Shown: positions 55,307 through 64,000 of the stretch, in pieces
Numbering within the stretch: position 1 is the stretch's first letter
Layout: each line of letters opens with the position of its first letter
DNA from: Polaribacter aquimarinus
GTDB lineage: Bacteria > Bacteroidota > Bacteroidia > Flavobacteriales > Flavobacteriaceae
Reading direction: 5' to 3'
Length of the DNA stretch: 64,000 bases
Assembly: GCF_003129485.1 (NCBI RefSeq)
Contig: NZ_QFFG01000005.1
Span: forward strand, 124,001 to 188,000
The notes under the pieces: generated by a model
Seen by the model: only the letters and a program-made list of their open reading frames with translations
Told to the model about the DNA's origin: nothing
Databases searched by the model: none
Program-made: the position numbers and the translations under genes

Positions 55307-55762
55307 TTAGTTTAAAATACTTGAAACTTTTTCACAAACATATTCTAAAATTTCTTCATCTTTAATCGTAAAAGTGTTAGCAATATGAGAGTCTATATCT
55401 ATCTGACCTATATTTTCTCCATCAACAAAAATTGGGACTACGATTTCTGATTTTACTTTCCAACCACACGAAATATAGTTGTCTTGCTCACTAACATCTT
55501 GTACAACAAAATTTTGATTAGAAATTGCAACTTGTCCGCAAATACCTTTTCCAAAAGGGATAATAGTGTGTTCGGTTTCTTCTCCTGTATATTGTGCCAA
55601 TTTTAATTCTTTTTTATCACCGTTTTTAAAATAAAAACCTACCCAATCATAATAAGAGATTTCATTTTCTAAATAATCACAAATAGCTTGAAGCTTATTA
55701 TCTATAGAAGAATTACTGTTTATTATTTTATCTATTTGTACTTTTAGAGTTTCTATATTCAT
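55307..55762 (-). CDS. GAF-domain protein, free methionine-(R)-sulfoxide reductase-like
   Basis: A 151-aa single GAF domain. The pattern YYDWVGFYF, PFGKGICGQVA, QDVSEQDNYISCGW, SEIVVPIFVDGENIG and QIDIDSH follows fRMsr, which reduces free Met-R-O. Two of the three Cys of the E. coli enzyme are kept, C75 and C99, with the same spacing as C94 and C118. The first, C84, corresponds to about H65 and is lost. The conserved pair should still support catalysis, since the upper Cys is the less critical one. It is divergent from xrtF across 50 bases. Confidence 0.85.
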   Translation of the reverse strand: MNIETLKVQIDKIINSNSSIDNKLQAICDYLENEISYYDWVGFYFKNGDKKELKLAQYTGEETEHTIIPFGKGICGQVAISNQNFVVQDVSEQDNYISCGWKVKSEIVVPIFVDGENIGQIDIDSHIANTFTIKDEEILEYVCEKVSSILN

Positions 55763-55812
55763 TTTGTATATTCGTTATATAAATAGGTTGCTAAATTAAA
55801 TTAAAATTCATT

Positions 55813-56349
55813 GTGAAAAAACATAAAAATATTGTCGTTTTTTTGATTAAGTTTTTTGCTACGTATTTTATATTAGTAACCATTTATAATTTTTACTTAC
55901 AAAATTCTCAACAAAAAGAAGGAGGGTTTAAAACAGCTTCAATTACAACGTTAGTTGCGCATCAAACAGAAAGTTTATTAGAGTTTTTTGGGTATCATGT
56001 AGATGCTTTACAGCACAAAAAAGAATTGTCTGTAAAACTTTTAATAGAAAATCAATATACGGCAAGAGTTATAGAAGGATGTAACTCTATAAGTGTTATT
56101 ATTTTATTCATAGCTTTTATTGTTGCATTTTCTGGTTCAATTAAAGCTACAGTTCTTTTTTCTCTTTTTGGGGCATTATTTATTTACACAATAAATGTTG
56201 TTAGAATTGCTTTTCTAACAGTTTTAATTTATAAATACCCAGAAAGACAAGAGTTTTTACATAATTTAGTTTTTCCAGCTATAATTTATGGGTGTGTTTT
56301 TTTACTTTGGGTAATTTGGGTGAATAAGTTTTCAAATTATAAAAAATGA
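55813..56349 (+). CDS. xrtF: Exosortase family protein XrtF
   Basis: A 178-aa inner-membrane transpeptidase-like protein with a GTG start. The catalytic triad of exosortases is visible: C90 (VIEGCNSIS), R131 (NVVRIAF) and H150 (EFLHNLV), each near or in membrane helices. It has ~4-5 helices and is shorter than classical PEP-CTERM exosortases. Exosortases cut sorting signals at the C-terminus of surface proteins. It overlaps its partner gene by 4 bases (ATGA). No protein in the window has an obvious PEP-CTERM-like tail. Confidence 0.9.
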   Translation: MKKHKNIVVFLIKFFATYFILVTIYNFYLQNSQQKEGGFKTASITTLVAHQTESLLEFFGYHVDALQHKKELSVKLLIENQYTARVIEGCNSISVIILFIAFIVAFSGSIKATVLFSLFGALFIYTINVVRIAFLTVLIYKYPERQEFLHNLVFPAIIYGCVFLLWVIWVNKFSNYKK

Positions 56350-56777
56350 ACAAGTATTTAAAGATTTTTTTCTTGATTTGTCTTTTTCTATTACTTTTTC
56401 TAATTAGAGGTTTTTCTGATGAATTATTTTACGACCCACTAATTATTTATTTTCAAAATGATTATTTGTATACTCAAATGCCTCAAATAAATGTTTGGCA
56501 TTTAATTGTAGATATGCTGTTTAGATATGTTTTAAATTCTTTAGTTTCATTAGGTATTATCTGGGTTTTATTTGAAAGAAAAGATTACTTAAAATTTACA
56601 GGTTTTTTTTTAATGTTGGCTTTTATGATATTGATAATCTTATTCGTTTTTTTACTTAAAGATAAATTCGAGTCGGGATATTTATTACCTTTTTATGTAA
56701 GACGATTTATTATTCATCCAATATTCTTATTATTACTTTTACCTGCATTTTATTATCAAAAATTAAGCAACAGGTAA
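56346..56777 (+). CDS. Exosortase F system-associated membrane protein
   Basis: A 143-aa membrane protein with four helices that always accompanies XrtF in Bacteroidota. The motif FYDPLIIYFQNDYL after helix 1 and the end with YVRRFIIHPIFLLLLLPAFY fit this small family. It overlaps xrtF by 4 bases and is translationally coupled. Its role, as chaperone or subunit of the exosortase, is unknown. Confidence 0.85.
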   Translation: MNKYLKIFFLICLFLLLFLIRGFSDELFYDPLIIYFQNDYLYTQMPQINVWHLIVDMLFRYVLNSLVSLGIIWVLFERKDYLKFTGFFLMLAFMILIILFVFLLKDKFESGYLLPFYVRRFIIHPIFLLLLLPAFYYQKLSNR

Positions 56778-56822
56778 TTTTAACACCATTTTAGATTTTC
56801 TTATTGTAAATTTGCATCAGAA

Positions 56823-57227
56823 ATGAAACAGAACCTATCTAAAATATCTTCTTTTTTATTGGCGCTTTTAGTGTTGTTTTCTACTTTTTCTTTCACTGTA
56901 GAAAAACATTATTGTGGTGAGTTTTTAATGGACGTTTCTTTTACTGGTGATGCAGATGATTGCGGAATGAAAATGGAAGCAAAAGCATTAGCAAAAAAGA
57001 AAAGTTGTTGTAAAGATGAAATTCATAAAATAGAAGGTCAAGATGAATTGCAACAATTTTCTTTCGATGATTTCGATTTAGATAAACAGCAGTTTGTTGC
57101 TGCATTTGTTATTTCTTATCAAGATTTATTTCTTAAAAATGAATCTAAAAAAACGTATTATAAAGACTTTTCTCCTCCTGATATACCCAAAGATTATCAG
57201 GTTTTATACCAATCTTTTTTAATTTGA
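56823..57227 (+). CDS. HYC_CC_PP family secreted protein
   Basis: A 134-aa exported protein with hydrophobic signal (SFLLALLVLFSTFSFTV). It has the features that name the family: HYC at 29-31, a further Cys at 47, adjacent CC at 62-63, and SPPDIPKDYQVLYQSFLI at the end. The Cys/His pattern suggests metal binding in the periplasm. It comes just before a TonB receptor and an HMA protein. A TAAATTTG box (56807-56814) lies 8 bases before the ATG, so the mRNA may be nearly leaderless. Confidence 0.85.
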   Translation: MKQNLSKISSFLLALLVLFSTFSFTVEKHYCGEFLMDVSFTGDADDCGMKMEAKALAKKKSCCKDEIHKIEGQDELQQFSFDDFDLDKQQFVAAFVISYQDLFLKNESKKTYYKDFSPPDIPKDYQVLYQSFLI

Positions 57228-57300
57228 TTTTATTTTTTAACACCTCATATTCATCTTTTTAGGTGGAAAACAGTCATGTTGAATAATAATAATCAAAACA

Positions 57301-59544
57301 ATGAAAAAAATAATTATAAGTAGTTTTTTGCTATTTATTCCGCTCATAATATTCTCGCAAACAACGTTTAAAGGAATGATTATGGATAAAAATAATCCAA
57401 AAGATAATTTAGGAGTTGAAGGTGCCAGTGTACATTGGCTCAATACAAATGTTAGTGCAATAACTAACAAAAAAGGATGGTTTACAATCCCATATAAAAA
57501 AGATTACAAGAAGTTAATAGTGAGTTATTTAGGTTTTAGAACAGATACAATTACTGTAACTAGTTTAAAGCCAATTCATCATTTTTTAACTCCACAAAGC
57601 GAGTTGGATGAGGTTACAATAAGAACTCAAAAGAAAGCCACTTTTAGATCTACATTAACTACTACTAATATGTTTACTGTAAATTCTGAGGAATTACTAA
57701 AAGCGGCTTGCTGTAATTTGGCAGAAAGCTTTGAAACAAATCCTTCTATAGATATTAGTTTCTCGGATGCGTTAACAGGAACAAAACAGATACAAATGTT
57801 GGGCTTAACAAGTCCGTATTTGTTAATCACACAAGAAAACATTCCTTCAGTTAGAGGCGCTTCTCAAGTTTTCGGACTCACATTTACTCCAGGAACTTGG
57901 GTAGAGAGCATTCAGATTACAAAAGGAGCAGGTTCTGTTGTCAACGGTTTCGAAAGTATTTCTGGTCAGATAAATGCAGAATTGGTAAAACCTTTTTCCG
58001 ATGATAAATTCTTTTTAAATGCTTACTCTTCTTTAAACGGTAGATTGGAATTAAATACACATTTTAATCAAAGAGTATCAGAAAAATGGCAAACAGGTTT
58101 ATACATTCACGGAAATTACAGAGGTCAAAAATTTGATAGAAACAAGGATAATTTTTTAGATATGCCCTTATCTAATCAAATTAATGTGATGAATCGTTGG
58201 CAATTTACAGATGCAGAAAAAGGTTGGGTAAGTTTTATAAATGTTCGTTTTTTAAATGATGAAAAACAAACAGGTGAACTTAATTTTAATCCAGCTATAG
58301 ATAAAGGAACCACAAATGCCTGGGGAAGTGAGATAGAAACAAAACGATTTGATACTTCTGCAAAACTTGGGTACGTTTTTCCTGAGTTGCCATTTCAAAG
58401 TATTGGTTTTCAAATGGCGTATAGCAATCATCAACAAGATTCTTATTTTGGTTTAAATGGTTATGATATCAATCATCAAAGTGTGTATTCTAATCTAATT
58501 TTTAACTCAATTATTGGAGATACTAGAAATAAGTTTAAAACGGGTTTAAGTTTTACCTATGATAAATATGATGAGCTTGTCAATGCAAATAATTTTGATA
58601 GAATAGAAAACTCATTGGGTGCTTTTTTTGAATATGGATTTGACAATTTAGAGAACTTTAGTTTTACTGCTGGAATTAGAATTGATACTCATAATTTATT
58701 AGGAACATTTTTAACTCCGCGTTTACACTTAAGATATGTTCCTTGGGAAAACGGTGTTTTTAGAGCTTCTGTTGGTAGAGGGAAAAGAAGTGCGAATATT
58801 TTTGCCGAAAATCAACAATTGTTTGCAAGTTCAAGGCAAATTAATATAGATAATTTAGGTGGAAATATTTACGGATTAAACCCAGAAATAGCTTGGAATT
58901 ACGGAGTTTCTTTTATGCAGAAATTTAATTTATTTGATAAAAAAGGAGATGTTACATTCGATTTTTATCAAACGGATTTCCAGAATCAAGTTGTGGTTGA
59001 TTGGGAAAATCCTCAAGAAGTTTCTTTTTATGATTTGAATGGTAAAAGTATTGCCAATAGTTTTCAAGTAGAATTAAATTATAACATTGCACCTTTTTTT
59101 AATTTAAGAACGGCTTATAAATATTTTGATATTTCTGTAGATTATAAAAATGGCAACTTGCAGAAACCGATTCAGCCTCAAAACAGATTTTTTGCAAACC
59201 TTTCTTATGAAACATCAGAAAAGGAAAATGCTGCCAAATGGAAGTTTGATGTTACTTTTAATAGCATAGGAAAACAGCGTTTGCCTATTACGAGTTCAAA
59301 CCCTGTTCAATATCAATTGCCTGAGTATTCTAACTCTTTTCAGTTGTTGAATTCTCAAATCACAAAGGTGTTTTCAAATAAATTTGAAATATATTTAGGT
59401 GCGGAAAATTTAACAAATGTGCAACAGAAAAATCCTATTTTAGCAAGTGATAACCCTTTTGGTTCAAATTTTGATACCACAATTGTATATGCGCCTATTT
59501 TTGGACGCGCAATTTATACAGGATTAAGATTTAAAATTAAATAA
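57301..59544 (+). CDS. TonB-dependent receptor, putative metal uptake
   Basis: A 747-aa outer-membrane receptor with signal peptide KKIIISSFLLFIPLIIFSQ. Residues ~20-100 form a carboxypeptidase-regulatory-like domain (GVEGASVHWLNTN). The plug (~105-230) has a Cys pair in LKAACCNLAESFE (C137, C138) and GTKQIQMLGLTSPYLLI. The C-terminal ~510 residues are the barrel, ending IYTGLRFKIK. The adjacent Cys-rich protein and HMA domain point to copper or another soft metal as cargo; this is inference from context. No clear promoter precedes it, so it probably follows the HYC gene in one transcript. Confidence 0.9.
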   Translation: MKKIIISSFLLFIPLIIFSQTTFKGMIMDKNNPKDNLGVEGASVHWLNTNVSAITNKKGWFTIPYKKDYKKLIVSYLGFRTDTITVTSLKPIHHFLTPQSELDEVTIRTQKKATFRSTLTTTNMFTVNSEELLKAACCNLAESFETNPSIDISFSDALTGTKQIQMLGLTSPYLLITQENIPSVRGASQVFGLTFTPGTWVESIQITKGAGSVVNGFESISGQINAELVKPFSDDKFFLNAYSSLNGRLELNTHFNQRVSEKWQTGLYIHGNYRGQKFDRNKDNFLDMPLSNQINVMNRWQFTDAEKGWVSFINVRFLNDEKQTGELNFNPAIDKGTTNAWGSEIETKRFDTSAKLGYVFPELPFQSIGFQMAYSNHQQDSYFGLNGYDINHQSVYSNLIFNSIIGDTRNKFKTGLSFTYDKYDELVNANNFDRIENSLGAFFEYGFDNLENFSFTAGIRIDTHNLLGTFLTPRLHLRYVPWENGVFRASVGRGKRSANIFAENQQLFASSRQINIDNLGGNIYGLNPEIAWNYGVSFMQKFNLFDKKGDVTFDFYQTDFQNQVVVDWENPQEVSFYDLNGKSIANSFQVELNYNIAPFFNLRTAYKYFDISVDYKNGNLQKPIQPQNRFFANLSYETSEKENAAKWKFDVTFNSIGKQRLPITSSNPVQYQLPEYSNSFQLLNSQITKVFSNKFEIYLGAENLTNVQQKNPILASDNPFGSNFDTTIVYAPIFGRAIYTGLRFKIK

Positions 59545-59624
59545 TCCACATAGTGGAGTTTTCTATAAAATAAAATTATTTTATCATTCCTATAAAGATA
59601 GGAACTTAAAAAAAACAATAAAAA

Positions 59625-60035
59625 ATGAAAAAAATAGTATTTATATTCAGTTTGTTCTTGATTGGTTTTTCAACACAATCACAAGAAATAAAAAAGAAAA
59701 AAAACGCAAAAGTTACTTTTGAAGTTGATGGTATTTGCGGAATGTGTAAAAAGCGTATAGAAACTGCAGCTCTTAAAACTAAGGGAGTAAAGTTTGCACT
59801 TTGGAGTACAAAGACACATCAATTAAACCTAATTATGGATGAACGTAAAACAGATGTTTCAACAGTTCAAAAAAATATTCTAAAAGTTGGACATGATGTG
59901 ATTTTAGATGAAAATAAAAAATTAGAAGCAAAAACGGAAGCTTATAACTCTGTACATCCTTGTTGTAAATATAGAGATGAAGAAATTGTTTTAGACCACA
60001 CTGGTGGGTTGAAAAAACAAAAGAAAAAAAATTAA
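59625..60035 (+). CDS. Periplasmic heavy-metal-associated (HMA) domain protein
   Basis: A 136-aa exported protein (signal FIFSLFLIGFSTQSQ). The HMA domain (~28-95) has the metal-binding CxxC in VDGICGMCKKRIE (C38, C41) and the ferredoxin-like pattern GVKFALWSTKTHQLNL. The C-terminal extension adds HPCCKYRDEEIV. It would bind Cu(I) or similar ions in the periplasm and pass them on. A small hairpin TTCCTAT-AAAG-ATAGGAA (59587-59604) lies in the gap before it. A strong bidirectional terminator follows. Confidence 0.9.
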   Translation: MKKIVFIFSLFLIGFSTQSQEIKKKKNAKVTFEVDGICGMCKKRIETAALKTKGVKFALWSTKTHQLNLIMDERKTDVSTVQKNILKVGHDVILDENKKLEAKTEAYNSVHPCCKYRDEEIVLDHTGGLKKQKKKN

Positions 60036-60064
60036 TTTAGAAAGTAAGTATCAATTGTCAATAA

Positions 60065-60100
60065 TAAAAAATCCGATAGAAATTTCTATCGGATTTTTTT
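60065..60100. terminator. Bidirectional terminator between HMA gene and groEL
   Basis: A perfect palindrome AAATCCGATAGAAA / TTTCTATCGGATTT with A- and T-runs at the ends. It serves both convergent genes. Confidence 0.85.
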
Positions 60101-60103
60101 ATT

Positions 60104-60130
60104 AAGATTTCTCCATAAAATCGAAATGAC
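60104..60130 (-). repeat. Interspersed ~27-base repeat, inverted copy
   Basis: On the minus strand it reads GTCATTTCGA-N8-GAGAAATCTT, the same pattern as 22524-22550. It lies between the shared terminator and groEL. Confidence 0.6.
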
Positions 60131-60170
60131 AAGTATGTGAGAAAAATACTTCATCTGTAGCGATTCGCTA

Positions 60171-61826
<1,656 letters not shown>

Positions 61827-61827
61827 T

Positions 61828-61920
61828 TAGCTATTAGCACTTGGCTTTTCGCTAAAATAGTTTGATTTAAATTTTTTAATATTTTTTGCTGAAGGCAAAT
61901 AGCCAAAAGCAAATAGCTTA
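61828..61920. repeat. Imperfect inverted repeat in the groES-groEL spacer
   Basis: The arms (~61828-61852 and ~61888-61920) share AGCTATT-N-GC-NN-TTGGCT-N-TT-N-GC when one is reversed, about 19 of 24 bases. They would fold into a long hairpin between groES and groEL in the mRNA. Made of repeated words (AAATAGC), it resembles the clpP-clpX spacer. Confidence 0.5.
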
Positions 61921-61923
61921 TAC

Positions 61924-62199
61924 TTATATAATTGCTAAAATGTCGCTTTCGCGCATCATTAAATAATCAGTTCCTTCTAGTTTTAAATCAGTTCCACCGT
62001 ATTTACTATATAAAACTGTATCACCAACTTTAACGGTTAAAGGTTCATCTTTTTTACCATTTCCAACGGCTACAACAGTTCCTTTTTGTGGTTTTTCTTT
62101 TGCGTTGTCTGGAATTATTATTCCAGAAGCTGTTTTAGTTTCTGCTGGAGCAGGTTCTACAAGAACTCTGTCTGCTAAAGGTTTAATGTTTACACTCAT
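61924..62199 (-). CDS. groES: Co-chaperonin GroES
   Basis: A 91-aa lid of the GroEL cage. Motifs: [19 protein letters not shown], the mobile loop [20 protein letters not shown] and [17 protein letters not shown]. Length is slightly below the usual 95-97 aa. No CIRCE element and no TAnnTTTG box precede it; an inverted repeat and a TGGCA-containing element lie ~50 bases upstream. Confidence 0.97.
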   Translation of the reverse strand: MSVNIKPLADRVLVEPAPAETKTASGIIIPDNAKEKPQKGTVVAVGNGKKDEPLTVKVGDTVLYSKYGGTDLKLEGTDYLMMRESDILAII

Positions 62200-62246
62200 T
62201 TTTATATAAATTTTTGATTTAATAAATTAATTTTTACGTGTACAAT

Positions 62247-62282
62247 TTGTCAGAAATTATGCCATTGCTTAAAAACTGACAA
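62247..62282 (-). promoter_or_regulatory. Putative groES control region (inverted repeat, sigma54-like element)
   Basis: TTGTCAG (62247-62253) and CTGACAA (62276-62282) form an inverted repeat with a 22-base spacer, ~48 bases upstream of groES. On the minus strand the spacer holds TGGCATAATTTCTGA (62265-62251), which recalls the sigma54 -24/-12 promoter TGGCAC-N5-TTGC but has GA in place of GC. Assignment as heat-shock promoter or operator is inference. Confidence 0.35.
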
Positions 62283-62321
62283 TTTTTCTTGGAATGATTT
62301 TATCTTTAAATTTTGCGAATA

Positions 62322-62358
62322 AAAAAATGCCAACGTGTCATTTTCGTTGGCATTTTTT
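62322..62358 (-). terminator. Terminator of secG operon
   Basis: AAAAAATGCCAACG and CGTTGGCATTTTTT around a ~9-base loop, 20 bases past the secG stop. It separates the lptE-TPR-secG unit from groES. Confidence 0.85.
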
Positions 62359-62377
62359 ATGTTTTTAGATGCTAAAT

Positions 62378-62710
62378 TTAGATACTGTCTTTCGTATTTG
62401 AAGGAGTTGTATTTTCTATTGGAGTTGTAGTTTCAACTCCATCTAACGTATTGTCTAATTTAAAGTTGCTGTCTCCTTCTCTAGGGATAGCAAAGTTTGC
62501 TAACAAAATTAATGCAAACATTGCAATCGCTAAAGTCCAAGTGGTTCTATCTAAAAAGTTATTTGTGTTTTGCACGCCACCTAAAGATTGAGCTCCACCA
62601 CCACCAAAAGAAGAAGATAAACCCCCACCTTTAGGATTTTGAACCATAACAATTAAGATTAATGCGATTGCAACAATCAAAATTAGGATTAAAAATGCTG
62701 TATAACTCAT
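62378..62710 (-). CDS. secG: Preprotein translocase subunit SecG
   Basis: A 110-aa inner-membrane subunit of the Sec channel with two helices (~4-25 and ~60-80). The loop IVMVQNPKGGGLSSSFGGGG is the family signature. The C-terminal ~30 residues are an acidic, Thr-rich tail (DGVETTTPIENTT), cytoplasmic or periplasmic. It overlaps the upstream TPR-like gene by 4 bases. Confidence 0.95.
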   Translation of the reverse strand: MSYTAFLILILIVAIALILIVMVQNPKGGGLSSSFGGGGAQSLGGVQNTNNFLDRTTWTLAIAMFALILLANFAIPREGDSNFKLDNTLDGVETTTPIENTTPSNTKDSI

Positions 62711-63435
62711 AATTTATTTTTTTGTAAAATTTGTACTCTTTTAATTTGGTCTGCAAAGAAACCACTTTTTTCTGGATATTTCAAACTTAAAATTCGATAA
62801 GCTTGTATTGCGTTTTCATACTTTTTTTGCTCTAGATAAACTTTAGCTAAAGTTTCTGTCATTAAAGCTTCATCTTGCTTGTTTTTTGAAACTGGTACAA
62901 CAATATTTTTATCTTTAGGTAAAGGTTCTATCTTAGGATTTTTTTCAATGAATTTATCAATTAATTCTTCTTTCTTTGGAAGTAAATCAGTTGGTTTTCT
63001 TTTTTCTCTAAGAATAGGTTTTTTTCTAGATAATTGTAACCATTCACCAAAAGAATGACTTTCTGTAGAAGTAAAAGAAATTGGTCTTCCAATATTTAAT
63101 TCTTCCTTAATTTCAGTGATTGTTTCTTTAAAAGATGTTGTTTTTTCTTCTGATATTTTATCGTTAATTTGTTGATGAATATCTTCTTTTTGAAGATTAA
63201 AATTATTTGAAGTTATAAAATTAAATAAAACGGTTCTGTCTGTTGTATAGGCTGCTGTTGTTTTTAATTCGTTATTGTATTTAAAACTATCTTGGTTTTT
63301 TAAACCTTTTAAATACAAAGCTCTTGCTGCTTGGAAATAGGGGTGTTTCTCGACAATAGATTTTAATTCAACAGTTTCTAACTGCTGAATGTTTTTTTTC
63401 TTTTCTAATATTTCTATGAATGTGTTTTCTTTCAA
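62707..63435 (-). CDS. TPR-like protein upstream of secG
   Basis: A 242-aa soluble protein. The N-terminus (~25-70) has VEKHPYFQAARALYLKGLKN, a pattern found in Bacteroidota proteins of unknown role. The middle is charged, and the C-terminus (~190-240) forms a TPR-like pair: ALMTETLAKVYLEQKKYENA and IQAYRILSLKYPEKSGFFA. The only start in frame after the last stop is a TTG at 63435. A heptamer repeat lies directly before it. It is coupled to secG by a 4-base overlap; the reason for this pairing is unknown. Confidence 0.8.
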   Translation of the reverse strand: MKENTFIEILEKKKNIQQLETVELKSIVEKHPYFQAARALYLKGLKNQDSFKYNNELKTTAAYTTDRTVLFNFITSNNFNLQKEDIHQQINDKISEEKTTSFKETITEIKEELNIGRPISFTSTESHSFGEWLQLSRKKPILREKRKPTDLLPKKEELIDKFIEKNPKIEPLPKDKNIVVPVSKNKQDEALMTETLAKVYLEQKKYENAIQAYRILSLKYPEKSGFFADQIKRVQILQKNKL

Positions 63436-63438
63436 TTT

Positions 63439-63460
63439 CTTCTAACTTCTAACTTCTAAC
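63439..63460 (-). repeat. Tandem heptamer repeat before the TPR-like gene
   Basis: About three copies of TCTAACT (AGTTAGA on the minus strand) fill the 29-base gap between the lptE stop and the TTG start of the next gene. Confidence 0.6.
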
Positions 63461-63464
63461 CAAT

Positions 63465-63971
63465 TTACCATTTTGCTACTGAAGCATTAAAAATATCTTG
63501 TGTAATTCTTTCTAAAATTTCTTCTAAAGCCGTTTCTAAAACACCTCCTGTTAGTTGTGCTGTAGCATCGACATCAGAATAAAAAGAGAATTGTTTTTCA
63601 AAATCGTCTTTTTCATTTAACTTATTTACAAAACGAACATTTACTGTAACTGTTAATCTATTCTGGGCTGCAGTTTGATTAGCAGAAGCACTCATTGGGT
63701 TTATTCTATAATCGGTTATTTCGCCGCTAAAATACAAATCACCATTAGAGTTTACTAAAGTTAAATTGGTTTGACGTGTAAATAAATCTTGTAGATTTTG
63801 TGTAAAAGTTTGACTTAAAGTGGGTTCTACTAGAGGTGCTTGATTTGGAAAAAAATCAATTTGAATGGTTTTTGCGGCACCTGTATTTCCTCCGGTAAAA
63901 GAGTAGGCTCCGCAACCAACTAAGAATAATGTGCTAATAGAAAATAAAATTATAAAAGTTATTTTTTTCAT
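63465..63971 (-). CDS. lptE: LPS assembly lipoprotein LptE
   Basis: A 168-aa outer-membrane lipoprotein (lipobox LFLVGC, Cys ~20) that plugs LptD in LPS transport. The start is placed at the ATG at 63971, since a TTG one codon upstream adds nothing. Following the Cys, GAYSFTGGN and IQIDFFPNQAPLVEPTLSQT are typical of Bacteroidota LptE. It is the first gene in the window of the lptE-TPR-secG unit; the upstream gene lies outside. Confidence 0.88.
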   Translation of the reverse strand: MKKITFIILFSISTLFLVGCGAYSFTGGNTGAAKTIQIDFFPNQAPLVEPTLSQTFTQNLQDLFTRQTNLTLVNSNGDLYFSGEITDYRINPMSASANQTAAQNRLTVTVNVRFVNKLNEKDDFEKQFSFYSDVDATAQLTGGVLETALEEILERITQDIFNASVAKW

Positions 63972-64000
63972 CAATTTACAAATCGTATTGTTTAATTTTT

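Noticed and set aside
62200..62321. CIRCE element upstream of groES
   Set aside because: I looked for TTAGCACTC-N9-GAGTGCTAA and found nothing close.

Overview
The window is a chromosomal segment of a low-GC member of the Bacteroidota, almost certainly a gliding Flavobacteriaceae (Polaribacter/Tenacibaculum-like; the genus is inference). The evidence is the type IX secretion (T9SS) sorting domain on a secreted protein, the gliding lipoprotein genes gldB-gldC, a PorT/SprT-like protein, TamL, XrtF with its partner, and menaquinone-type UbiE. Genes lack clear Shine-Dalgarno sites. Several promoters match the Bacteroidota pattern TTG-N17-23-TAnnTTTG.

Layout. 1-5.4 kb: two sensor histidine kinases with almost identical C-termini and one LuxR-type response regulator; the first gene is cut by the window edge. 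5.5-13.5 kb: two large T9SS-type secreted proteins flanking an unknown 592-aa secreted protein. 13.7-21 kb: Mn-type superoxide dismutase, fructose-bisphosphatase, a GNAT, aspartate kinase, an OlsF-like bifunctional acyltransferase, an SGNH hydrolase, a small lipoprotein and a four-helix membrane protein. 21-27.8 kb: trigger factor, ClpP, ClpX, DnaG and NadE. 27.8-37 kb: gldB-gldC, an OmpA protein, a FolK-nucleoside kinase fusion, Pnp, S15, AccD and Fba. 37-45.5 kb: TamL, an rRNA/tRNA methyltransferase, the nfu-ubiE-porT operon, a FadL-like porin and an Arg/Ser-rich lipoprotein. 45.6-55 kb: ProS, tRNA-Glu, S20, then the rod-shape cluster purH-mreB-mreC-mreD-mrdA-rodA. 54.8-55.3 kb: a 471-base gap holding two unannotated 42-codon ORFs behind a good promoter. 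55.3-60 kb: a GAF/fRMsr protein, XrtF and its partner, and a Cys-rich putative metal-uptake trio (HYC_CC_PP protein, TonB receptor, HMA protein). 60-64 kb: groEL, groES, secG, a TPR-like protein and lptE.

Most genes are core housekeeping. The points of most interest are: the pair of 42-aa ORFs with their own promoter; the homogenised kinase pair; the loss of all zinc ligands in both DnaG and AccD; the Arg/Ser-rich lipoprotein; the Cys-rich metal module; the FolK-kinase fusion; and groES control without a CIRCE or TAnnTTTG box. I saw no CRISPR array, insertion sequence, integrase or prophage.
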